The translations under genes and the position numbers were made by a program. Below, piece by piece: positions 10,447 to 20,368 of a stretch of DNA of 20,641 nt (the stretch's first letter is position 1; each line of letters starts with the position of its first letter). Below the pieces are notes generated by a model. The model saw nothing but the letters and a program-made list of their open reading frames with translations. It made no database searches and was not told the origin of the DNA. The stretch lies in assembly GCA_034698045.1 (NCBI GenBank), contig JAQGAU010001205.1, positions 1 to 20,641 of the forward strand, written 5' to 3'. This stretch comes from Paramacrobiotus richtersi. Taxonomy: Eukaryota; Tardigrada; Eutardigrada; Parachela; Macrobiotidae.

Positions 10447-11292
10447 CCCCTAGGTTTCCCATTCTTTTAAGCAAAGAATTCAAAACTATAAAAAATCACC
10501 AATTAAAAAAACTATCCCGGATGAGAGAATCAAATGTAGTGCTGTTTTTGATGTTTCAGTAGACGTATCATTCCATGAATTAAGGGAATTATTGTATTTG
10601 CCTTTTGAGTCATAGTTCTGTTTATAAACTGCTGCTCACACAGACAGAAAATTCCCGCATAAAACTCAAAACAAAGGAAAACGAACACAAGGGCAATAAA
10701 ACAGCGATCACCAAAAAAATCTCAGTAACAAAAAATAATCCAAAAGGAACTCAAATGCATCATAGCAGAACTCACAATCAGCTGCAAACTGCAAGTAGAA
10801 GTACAGTCAAGAAAGAGAAAAGCTGTAAAAATAAAGTGTTTAAAAGCTCCAGATCCCCGTCAACTGAGTATAAAAACTCAGAAGAGATTTCGCAAAAATC
10901 CACCAAAAATTCAGATCCATTCCCGTGGTTAAGAGACTTCAAGGTGTAAGTTCAAGAGTTCCAAATATACACATGAAATCAATCGAAATCACTTCACAAA
11001 TCTCCGAAGTCCGCTTCGCAAAATGCACACACGCGCAGATTCCAAAATAGCAGACGTCGCTATCTCAATAAAGGCAGACAAAATGAGCCAGAACTGATTG
11101 AAATAACGGTTTTTCCCATACAGAATCGTTGATAAAACGATCGTACTGAATCATCCACGGATTTTGAAACGACTCGGAAAAATTCTCCCGATCATCCCAA
11201 AATTATTCCAGACACACAACGTATCGAATTCTCCAGCTACGAAACGTGAAATTCCCAAAAATAACCCGGATATCACAGGAAATTCCCCAGCT
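10447..11292. other. A-rich region downstream of the XKR stop codon
   Basis: From about 10,600 the plus strand is strongly A-rich and T-poor, that is T-rich in the sense of the minus-strand XKR gene, like that gene's introns. It may be XKR 3' UTR or a further intron. No AATAAA is visible on the minus strand here. A Lys/Ser-rich open frame on the plus strand (10605-10949) is a by-product of the composition. Confidence 0.5.
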
Positions 11293-14200
11293 TTACAGGC
11301 AAAAATCGACAACCGCTCGGATCCACCCGGGCCAATTATTCCCGGGTTCGTCTCCCGGGACGGCGTACCTCTGCCTCCTCCATTGTTTGACCATGACTCC
11401 CTCGGCCGGATGGAATAGTTTGTAATACAACAGCATAAACCCGATTCCCACCCAGAATCCAACGACTACCGCGATGACCGCCGGCACTCGGAACCAGTGT
11501 ACCGTGTCCGTATGGGTGAACCATAAGGTGATCATGACGACATTCTCGATGTAATATACCGTGTAATAGGCTACATATTTCCACCTAGGAAAAAATATAC
11601 CAAAATTAGAAAAACAAAGCAACAGCGCCTCTATATAACACTTCAACACAAGATCTAACAATGTAGAAGAAAAAGGGATTTTAGACTACAAATCATGAAC
11701 ACAGAGGCAGATGAAAACCGAGTCCAAGAACTAACAAACAGTTAATGAATTGTCAAAAAAACTAACTACCAACAATAAGACAGCGTGGCTCAACTGGAGC
11801 ACATTCAAAGTGTCTTCGATAAATCCGCATTTTGACAAATTTCTATTGTTCTGGCCGTTTTTTGTCCGTAATAAAATTGTGTACGAAATAAATAATCAGT
11901 GTGAATACTCAATATCAATAATAAATTAATACCAGAAAAAAAATTATGCCAGACACCATACAATTCGAATATCAAAATACCACGTAAAGTCAAAAAATAT
12001 TATAAAATTCGGATAACATTATTGTAAACAAATACAATGCAAGGTAAAATGAGTCAAAAAAACAAGATAAATCAGTAAATAAAAAAGACTGCGATTCCGT
12101 AGTCCACATGTTTCAGACTCACCTCGTCCTCGTATCCTTCACATTCAAAAACGCAAACAAATACAAACACCCCACCGCGATGTCATAGCACACCTCCAAC
12201 GGCCGATTCGGACAGAACTTGGTCCGTTGCATAAACACCCAGACAATCATGACAATCACATGCACCCCACAAACAATAATCCCAAAATATCCAAACCGCA
12301 CCGTGAACAGTGCAATGGCGATCACCCGGGAGGCGAAAACAAACAAATGCCAGGCAAACTGCATCAACGACCCACACACCGACATCGAGCCCTTGGTCGG
12401 TTGGGAGTAGCGCTGGGCGCGGTGGAACGCCGCCATGGCCGTGGCCAGTGAGAACCACGAGGTGAAGATGGAGATAATCTGGACTAATTGAAGGAGATCG
12501 AAACGCTCGTAGTCTAGGCGTTTCTTGACGATAATGTAGATTTGCAGGACGAGCTGGGGGGCGGCTTCCATGAAGGCCTCGAAGAGGCGGAGCATGGCGG
12601 CGTCGGCGTTCTCGAAGCAGAGGGATTCGTAGAGGTCTAGACGGGAGCTGGCGCTGGAGTTGCGGAATTTGTAGCCGTAGCGGAGCGAGTCGATGTACCT
12701 GCAGAAAGTCTCAGATTTATTTGTTTTGTAACTTTATATTTAACTTTTAATTTATGTCATGTAATAATCTATAAAATGCACATATAATAATATTACAAAA
12801 TGCATATACACTAATATTATAAATTGCATATATAATAATATTATAAATTGCATATATAACAATATTACAAAATGCATATACACTAATATTATAAAATGCA
12901 TATATAATAATATTATAAAATGCGTATATAATAATGTTATGAAATGCATATTTTATAAAATATTTTATAAAAATTTAAATTTACAAATCTAACACTCGGG
13001 AAATTGAATACCATAAACCGAAATTTAATTATACAGGTAGACAAATTAAAAAAGCACTCCTAAACAATAAGCTAGGTTCGCAAATTAATAGAGGATTATG
13101 TGTATCCCTGAAACGAGGTAAAACGAACTTTGAACATTTTATAACAACACAAAATCTTACAAAGACAGATCAAATAAAATTAAAAAATAAATAAAAATAA
13201 TCCGACTAAAATAAGGGACGTGCAAACCAAATTTAATGGAAATGAGCTAGATTTTCTGCCTCCATTAAACTATAACGTAAAACTCCAAAAACGACCAGAA
13301 AAAATAATCTCACCAGACCGCATAAATAATCTGTATCGCCATTCTAACAAATCAACACGAAAGATAATATAACTGAAATAATTATATAATGTACCAAATT
13401 TCATTTTAATTCTAATTTTATTTCTATTCGAGCATTATTTTCATTTCTGCAATTAGTACAGTAACTAAGTAACACGCAACGGAACACGGAAAACGATCAT
13501 GTTGCAAAACTGCTGACGTACCGCATAATTGGGGCGAGCTGCAGAAACAGGACCACGATACGAACCGTCCAGTCTTTCCAGGATAAGTTCTTGGACGGGT
13601 GGTTTTTATGATCCTGAATGTACCAGGCCAGACTAAACGCGGTCATACAGAGATGCGGCACCACGATGAAGGTGACGGTTAGCGCGAACCATATGACGTC
13701 ATGGTCCTTGTAGAATCCAACAGCCACAAACCTGTACGATTACAGAAAATAAAATTTTTAGAATGAAAACGAAACTTGCATTTATTGGCTTCACTTCAGC
13801 ACATCAAAACGCTTATTTAAATATAGGTTTTAAATAAATTTATCAATTAAATTTATTTCACATAATTTTAATCAAATCTATAAAGAATACTTCAAAATGC
13901 ATGAAAACAAATGAAATTAGTAAGTAGAAACAGACGATCAGTCGAAACAACAACACGCTGACTAAACATTTATTTTTATTTTTATATATTAGATTTTTAC
14001 TTTTATTTCGAAAATTTGAACGCCGACAAAAAATTCGACTAAAAAGAAATTGCATACGTTCTGCAGACCACATCAACTGCCCATTGCCGTACGAACTCTA
14101 TGCGCGCAGTCTCAATAAATCATGGAAATTCAAACTTAATTATTTTAGCAGAAAATATCACCGTTCAACGGACTTTCTGAAATACCTGCAAGCAACTAAT

Positions 14201-15363
14201 TATCATCAGTAAGTCCCAAAAATTATCAGTAAAAACAAGTAAATTAATATCAAGAAAAACTAAAAAATATAATAATAAAATATAAATTATTATAAATAAA
14301 AAAGTAAATCAATATGGCACAAAAAAAGGGAATTTTACCAATCGCTTACGAAATCCGCGATGTATGTTCCCATGGCCCAGCACGTCAGCACCATGTCCCG
14401 AATGCGATAGCGTTTTTTGATGGGCAACGCGTCCATAGCGTCTTCGTTGATCGTTTCCACGGGCAGGCGACCCGAGTGCATGCGCTCGTACTTTGGACGT
14501 AGCGGGGCTAATCGCGGCATCGGATCGGGCCGCATTCCGCCTATCAACCGAGACATGATGCCATTCACAAAGAAATCACGAAAAATTGACATCATACAAT
14601 GCCAAAGCATCTCACATGGCATAAGGCTTAACGAAAAACACCACAACAGAAACGCAATATAATTAATTAAATAAAAATAGATATAAACATAAAAAATAGA
14701 AGACATAAAAGATAGAATTAAATAAAAATAGACACTAAATAAACAATTAAAAAAATTTTATTATTAAATAAATATTTACTAATTTAAAAAAAATAGTCTG
14801 CTGTTAAAGTATCTGTCGGGACGTTACAGTAACGCTACGGAATCAGTGCAGATCAATACACTACGCAAGAAACCCAACGGCATCTTACTTCTCCAGGGCG
14901 CCATCTCCACGGTCGGCGTCCTCCTCACCAACGCACTCCTCCCATTCTCCATAATCCCCCCATCCGATATCACACTGATAATCCCAGGAGACACCCCAAA
15001 CGACGTGGTCCGCTGGTCCAACGGCAGCGTCTCGGGTCGCCGCGGGGTGGGGGTCGCCGTGGGTCTCCCCTTGTCCAAGGGGAGGAACCCGATTGTTGAG
15101 TCGGGAGAGGAGTTGGGCGGAGTGTTTTCCGGCGGAGGAAGGGTATTCTCATCGGGTAGGGGCGGGAAGACGAAGGGATTGGCCCGGTTGGCCGTGGAGG
15201 TGGAGGGGGTGCTGGGGGTGTGGAGGGTGGGTTCCTGGGTGGGGTCCGGGGCGTTGGGGGTATATTCGTCTGATGAGGGTATATCACGTAGGGGAATCAT
15301 TCTGATCGAACCTATCGTCGCAGGACGGTGATTATCACGAAGGATCTGCTTCGTAACACACAT
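11293..15363 (-). CDS. XK-related membrane protein (XKR4/6-like), five exons
   Basis: XK-related family, multi-pass plasma-membrane proteins; XKR4, 8, 9 and nematode CED-8 act in phospholipid scrambling in dying cells. Proposed coding exons are 15363-14865, 14540-14339, 13731-13522, 12698-12123 and 11584-11293 (TAA). All four junctions keep phase, giving 592 residues from the first ATG; a Met at 15300 (571 residues) is an equally good start and follows an acceptor-like TAG. The first exon codes a Pro/Ser/Thr-rich tail of some 150 residues. Then come TM1 (ending FVSDW), FVAVGFYKDHDVIWFALT, RYIDSLRYG, the hallmark EAAPQLVLQIYI, the amphipathic FAWHLF..SRVIAIALF block, NVKDTRTRWKYVAYY and the last helices ending YYKLFHPAEG. 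The first intron (14541-14864) is the least secure. I see no DxxD caspase site. The last exon might instead splice at GTACGC after QWRRQR into another exon. Confidence 0.92.
12773..12956. repeat. 24-bp minisatellite in an XKR intron
   Basis: Seven full copies (12773-12940) and one partial copy of a 24-bp unit close to AAAATGCATATA followed by ATAATATTAT, inside the intron 12699-13521. Copies 2 and 5 share an ATACACT variant and copies 1 and 4 share an ATTAC end, so a 72-bp higher-order period is visible. A matching minus-strand open frame arises because 24 is a multiple of three and is not a gene. Confidence 0.9.
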
Positions 15364-16178
15364 GTTTGGTCTCCAGATGAGGCATAATTAGAACAGCGCG
15401 GAACTATTCCTCAAAGTCTAGTGACGAGTCCAATATTCCAAGGCAAATTCAATAATTTATTGTATATGAAAAAAATAACCATCCGTGCACTTAAACTACG
15501 ATAGCTAACGGGAAAAATCTTCCACGATCAACCATTTTAAATTTTAATTTATGTAAATACTAAACAAGATTCACAATCACAATTCAAAACCATCGAAATA
15601 TTATCGGTTTTTCACCGTTTTTGAGTTGTTCTTCGTCAGCCTTGCTGGCCCTTGCAGCTTGCTTTTATGAATTTTATTCGTATGGCTGGCCGCTATTGAT
15701 CCCGCCCGTGAGCGGTTGGTTTGTGCTCGTTAAACTCACTTCCGGTTTACGAGAATCGCAGGGCGGCTGTCGCACAGCGTGCTGTGTGTAGCCTCCTTGT
15801 TTGGAGAAATACAACAAAATTAATATTGTCAAACATTGTCTTTATATCTTTTAGGAATATCTGGAAGCCTTACAATATTAACGGATTGTGCGCACGTTTT
15901 TATTTGTATGCGTGCAGGTAGCCGTGCATAAATATTCTTAACTATTACATGTACGTATGGTAGTCGAAGGAGAATTCTCTTCGACCGCAAGCCGCAGCAG
16001 AATACGAATTAAATTCGATTTTTATTTTAAACATATGCAATCCAGTGGTTTGTCGTACAGCGCGGCAAGTGTCAAAAACAGTGGTCAAAAACAACACCTC
16101 GCAACCGGCATAGTACGGACCTAACGCCCCAATAATGGACCCAGTGTTCGGTGTAAAATTTTCCCAGTATGAAAATTG
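15364..16178. other. XKR 5' flank and cystatin 3' UTR
   Basis: Both neighbouring genes are on the minus strand, so this stretch should hold the XKR promoter and 5' UTR and the 3' end of the cystatin transcript. A GC-richer patch at about 15,640-15,800 is the best place for the XKR promoter. A minus-strand AATAAA at 16021-16026 fits the cystatin. I see no further gene. Confidence 0.55.
16021..16026 (-). other. Poly(A) signal of the cystatin gene
   Basis: AATAAA on the minus strand about 150 nt after the cystatin TAA at 16179-16181; no nearer hexamer was seen. Confidence 0.45.
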
Positions 16179-17688
16179 TTATTTAAAAGGATCAGTGATA
16201 TCGGCTTCTTTTGTAGTTGCTTTCACTCCGCTAAGATTCTTCCTTCCATCACCGTCCAGAACATCGACTTGGATGAATTTTCCCGGAGAAGCTTCGATCT
16301 GCAAAGCGATAAGGGACATGTGCACATGTTCAACAGTACATTCAATTTTATGTATAAGCATCCTTGTATGTACCTATATACTGCATAATATTGCTGATTC
16401 TCCTGTGAGCATAGATTACCGTTTCCGCACATATACTAACTGCTGGAATATGTAATTATATCATTATTGTAATATTGTCGACCGAAGCGGAGCGATGGTC
16501 CTCTATACTCAGCTCAAAATGAGTTTCGTGTCGGTCGGTCGGTAGATGGCGTAAATTAATATTAATTAATAATAAATTATTACCAGTGAATTAATAATCA
16601 TAATTTAATAACAACAAACTATCAGTAAAAAAGTCTACTAACAAATTATTCATAACAAGCTGTCAATTAACAATTAATAACTTCACTGGAAAAAAAATTT
16701 ATTTTTCGCTTCGGTCATTCAGTGCCCGCAATAAGCGAGTGCACTTTTCTAGTTTATAATTATTTTTTACGATTTTTCATATTTTGCTGGTCTTGATTTA
16801 CAGTGCATAATTGGGTTCGTTGGAACTGACCTTTATGTAATAAACGATTCCGCCGGTCAGGCCACCGTTCTTTCTGGGGACATCAACAAAGCGGATTTTG
16901 TACTTGATCACTTTGTACAGGGACAACGAACCGGCTCCGTTCTTTGTCTCTACTTCCGATTTGACCTTGAAAATAACAATACATTCAAAAAACAATATAT
17001 GCATAAATACAACGAGATTTCGTTAAATTGTAAACTTTCTGTATAGATAAACTAAATATATACAACGTACTTATAAATTCAAATCAGTAATTTATATTTG
17101 TCTGTTCAATAATTTGCGATATAAAACGCATCGATATGATTTTACAATCATCAGCTGGAAAAATACAGTTACCGTGTTACGCTTTAATATATCAGTGACA
17201 GTGCATAATTACAGCATTAGCCACAGCCTTCGATTGGTCATCGGCCGGTTTGGCATTGCTAAGCATTCCGAAATCAGGCTGCGAAATAGCCAGCTGCACA
17301 AGGAGAAGCAGTGCGAAAATCCTGCAACGAAATAAATTAAACGACAATTGCAATGCCATAAACAGAAACGTTTTGGCACTTAATTGCTTAGGAGAACACA
17401 AGCTTACCGAATTCATATAACGACAGCTCATAATATCAATATATTATAATAAGTAATTAAAATATTAATAAAGTATAAATAGCATAATTTCAAATACGCA
17501 GTATAGCAAAATATTCAAAAACAGATCAACAAACGTGGGCATTCAAAATGATGGGATTATGGTGGAAGAATCACTAATAATTGGTGATCATTTATTATCT
17601 GAGGTAATTAATACATAATATCTCCTTTCAGCAGACAACTGTAAGTAACTGTATGTACAGTGGTGTAAACACTTACTTACCGAAGCAT
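16179..17688 (-). CDS. Secreted stefin-type cystatin, four exons
   Basis: Cysteine-protease inhibitor fold. Exons are 17688-17681 (ATG CTT CG), 17321-17213, 16965-16831 and 16298-16179 (TAA): 372 nt, 123 residues, all phases consistent. Junction 1 makes MLRIFALLLLVQLAISQ, a clean signal peptide. The mature chain of about 106 residues follows stefins (cystatin A/B) end to end: a glycine before LSNAKPADDQ, an α-helix block (KAVANAVKSEVETKNG), the β-strand YKVIKYKIRFV, the first hairpin loop, then GGIVYYIK at the place of vertebrate TNYFIKV, and a C-terminal FIQVDV strand. There are no disulfide cysteines in the mature part, also stefin-like. The usual QxVxG loop is replaced by GLTGG, so inhibitory strength is uncertain. 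Stefins are normally cytosolic; a signal peptide is unusual but known in some invertebrate cystatins. Donors are GTAAGT, GTAATT and GTCAGT, the last two weak. An in-frame ATG at 17359 would bypass the first splice but gives a poorer signal. Confidence 0.8.
16480..16716. repeat. Short inverted repeat in a cystatin intron
   Basis: GACCGAAGCG at 16480-16489 is repeated as its exact reverse complement at 16707-16716, inside the AT-rich intron 16299-16830. It could be the 10-bp ends of a decayed MITE of 237 bp, but I see no target-site duplication. Confidence 0.3.
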
Positions 17689-17871
17689 TTCTGAGCCGGG
17701 TATCGCAGCTAATGCGGAACTGTAGTCTTTGTTGGCAAAAGCCTCCACAATACCAAGAGCCAGCGGAATTTACTTAAAAGTTTCGACTGCGAGTCTCAAG
17801 TTTTGACGATCAGACAACTGGATATGAGAAAAATGAATCAATGCCTCAGTTCTACAACCTTAAGTCGTTAA

Positions 17872-18274
17872 CTAAGCAACCTCTTTACAGCCGTCCTGCT
17901 GACTGCAAAATCACACAAAACGTGGCAAATCAGGAACCCTAGTGTGTTAAATTGTCGGAGGTACGTACAAGCCCCATGGTGGTATTTTCCAGTTTCTACC
18001 GGTAAACCGGAAAGCCGCAAATTACAGTCAACAGCTCCCGGTTTGGTGAATTATAATCTTGCTAGCCATCGACATAAACGCCGATAGTATGTGTCCAAGT
18101 AACGGCAGCGGTAGACCCGACTCACCCAAGCCTTGAGTTTTGTAATTTGAAGATTTTGCGGCCCAGTTGTCGGCGACGCTCAGACGTGTATGATATGCAC
18201 GCGCGCATCTGCTGCGAACAAACAGTCTTTGAAGGAAAGTATTCCGCGCACACTAAAATTACGATCGTACGCAT
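17872..18274 (-). CDS. Possible small secreted peptide, two exons
   Basis: Exon 1 (18274-18126) opens with MRTIVILVCA, a short signal-like stretch, and ends at the consensus donor GTGAGT. Exon 2 (17902-17872) follows a strong acceptor, a T-rich tract ending TTTTGCAG. The split codon becomes GGT and the frame ends QQDGCKEVA then TAG, 59 residues. The putative mature part has three cysteines and a basic stretch (ERRRQLGRK) that could be a processing site. I do not recognise a family. The two good splice sites in matching phase are the main support; a hydrophobic core of only seven residues is the main weakness. Confidence 0.28.
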
Positions 18275-18426
18275 TATGGCACGTTCAGTTTTGTTTCTTT
18301 CAAAATTGTGACAAGCCAACCGTGATGTAACAAGACGTGAGAACACGACAAGAAATGAAACATGATATCTTGATTCCTACAATAATTAGCATAAACACAA
18401 CCTGTGTAATTTTTCGTCTGTTTTTA

Positions 18427-18473
18427 ATTCAAGTCAAGATAGCCTGTGTAAAACAGGCACTTTCGACTTGAAT
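18427..18473. other. Two-part stem-loop
   Basis: ATTCAAGTC (18427-18435) pairs perfectly with GACTTGAAT (18465-18473). Inside it GCCTGT (18442-18447) pairs with ACAGGC (18453-18458) around a GTAAA loop, with internal loops of six bases on each side. An AATAAA overlaps the right end. It could be an RNA structure on either strand; no known class fits. Confidence 0.4.
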
Positions 18474-18703
18474 AAAACAGTAGAACAAATTAGCGGAGCT
18501 ACCTGATGGGAGAGTTTTCCAACAAACCGCCAGTATAAAATGTGGATTACAGTGATCGATGGTCAACCGTAGTGTAATGCCTCAGACGGGCAGATGACAA
18601 TGATTATAAATTATTTTGGGGCGCTGGTAACTTTCGTCGAAAGGAATTCCGCGGGTTTCACAGCTATAATACGGCCGGATAGGGTGGATGATATGTTCTC
18701 CGT

Positions 18704-19175
18704 GACTTGATTGTACGTACGGTCATATTGCACAACATTCATGCTACAAATTTCAGACACGGCGAAACAGATGGCTACTTCTAGTGCATTTACGTGGGAC
18801 ATGCTCTTTACGTATACGTTCTGTGTGCTCTGGACTACTGTTGAAAAGACATTCAGTGAATTCCTACCAAATATCCTAAAAGGTCGAAGTATGGAGCTCT
18901 TGTTAGGGGTCCATGCAGAGCTCGCAACATCGTATTGACCTCGTAAGTGACATACATTAATATGCGTATCCGTTGACAACAGATATGTAGCCATGTAGTA
19001 CAAAGTACTTCTACGCGACGTAAAGCAGCTCATGCTGCAGATTTCTGTTCGTACTATGGATCTCAGTTGGTCAAACGTTGTGGTCTATATTATCACAGTA
19101 AGCCGCAAAGTTGTTCCATTGTTTTATAAATTATTCCGTACGTTACGCTGCGTAACATGCGATAAGATACGACAA
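18704..19175. repeat. Tandem duplication, unit 1
   Basis: Unit 1 shares a series of collinear blocks with unit 2: a TTGTACGTACGGTCATATTG start, a block around CAAATTTCAGAC..GGCGAAACAGATGG, an AAAGACATTCAGTGAATTCC block, a CATCGTATTGACCTCGTAAG block and a long 3' block around GTCAAACGTTGTGGTC. Identity is high within blocks and broken by indels. Short frames such as MLQIS.. recur, but the substitutions show no codon-position bias in the stretch I compared. Confidence 0.7.
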
Positions 19176-19234
19176 GCAAACGCGTAAAGACTGATGTACC
19201 GTACATCTGACTACAAAACGTCTAGCCACTACGT

Positions 19235-20140
19235 CGCTTGATTGTACGTACGTTCATATTGCACAACTGCACTGTGCAAGCGAGACAAGTCGGCGCTATA
19301 TCACGTATTCTTTGGGGTCTAAATTTCGTCACATTGGTGTTCCGATATCGCACATGAGACGGGTTATAGGGCACATTAAAAAAGGAGTTCACCCTTTTTT
19401 AGTTGCTAGCTAGCGCGCTTCTGCATAGCTTCCAAACAGCTTTATTTGACGTTCAGTTCAGTTAAAAATATGCAAGACAATTTAAACAGTGCTGAAAATA
19501 AGGCACAAGAAACGGCCGCAAAAACGACCAAACGAACGTATTCAAATTATATTATGCTGCAAATTTCAGACCTGGCGAAACAGATGGTTGCAGTTACCCG
19601 GGAAAAGCTCCTTATGTGTACCAGGTTACTAATTACAGTTCTGTGTACTGTGCACTACCGCAAAAAAGACATTTCGTGAATTCCACTCAATATTTTAATA
19701 CTGTAGCCGCGGGATCAAATGAGTCAGAAATTTTGCCCTACGCGGACAATGCCCTACACGGGACTGGCAGTGTGATGAGTGAGAGAAGGCAGAGTAGGAT
19801 TATTCGCAGCGCATATCTCCGAATACACGGCTCTGTGACTCAGTTGATCCCGCGCGTACAGTAGGTGCAGTTTAGAGCTCCAGATCCCGCAGCATCGTAA
19901 TGACCTCGTTTGTGACATACATTTATATGGCTATCCGTTGATAATGATGTACAGGAACGATGTAATACGAGGCGTTTCTATATATTTTCGGGGAATATAT
20001 TTCGGGACGTACAGCAGTTCATGCTGCAAATTTGTCTTCATATTATGAATCTCACTGGGTCAAGCGTTGTGGTCCATATTATTACGGTAAGCCGCAAAAT
20101 TTCCTATCTTTGTTCCGTACATTACACAATGCAATAAGAT
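19235..20140. repeat. Tandem duplication, unit 2 (with insertions)
   Basis: The second, direct copy of the unit at 18704-19175. It is longer because of apparent insertions at about 19,267-19,545 and 19,700-19,880. The first insertion holds an 8-bp A/T-rich hairpin (19378-19385 with 19393-19400). The last block, from about 20,010 with its GTAAGCCGC, is the best conserved. Confidence 0.7.
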
Positions 20141-20368
20141 TCGGTTAGTCTCTGAAGATTTCAGAAAGATATGGTTAGTCCTATCGTGTAAAGTAGGTCC
20201 ACTCAGCTAGATACGTGACAAAGCAATACTGATCTGGTCTGGAAGCGTTTACACTTTAGCAAATTGATGTCCGGATCCCTTCTGTGCTCCGTAAATCGGC
20301 AAACGCGTTATTATTGTGCATCTGTATGAGACTGTGTCTAGTTTTTATTTGAGTTATAACTGTTTTAG

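Larger units (their letters stand above)
17689..20368. other. Region upstream of the cystatin; no confident gene
   Basis: The first 100 bases hold the cystatin 5' UTR and promoter. Then come a tentative two-exon peptide gene on the minus strand (17872-18274), a structured hairpin (18427-18473), a plus-strand TATAAAA at 18534-18540 without a clear gene, and a diverged tandem duplication (18704-20140). None of the remaining open frames is recognisable. Confidence 0.5.

Noticed and set aside
10605-10949. Lys/Ser/Asn-rich plus-strand frame
   Set aside because: Starts without ATG in A-rich DNA and has low complexity; probably the composition of an untranslated part of the XKR transcript.
12752-12949. 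Repetitive minus-strand frame rich in Ile, Leu and Tyr
   Set aside because: It is the 24-bp minisatellite read in one frame; it lies inside an XKR intron.
14846-15331. 161-codon Gly/Val-rich plus-strand frame
   Set aside because: Antisense of the Pro/Ser/Thr-rich first exon of XKR; no splice sites or family support on this strand.
16135-16455. Plus-strand frames, one with DLDEFSRRSFDLQ
   Set aside because: Protein-like in part, but they are antisense to cystatin exon 4, whose splice phase and family match are much stronger.
17407-17431. ATG followed by a GTAAGC donor (MSCRYMNS) as the first cystatin exon
   Set aside because: Its phase does not fit the exon at 17321, whereas the ATG at 17688 with GTAAGT fits exactly and makes a signal peptide.
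18611-19033. 140-codon minus-strand frame
   Set aside because: Covers unit 1 of the duplication; the equivalent frame in unit 2 is broken by a 16-nt insertion and stops, and no family is recognised.
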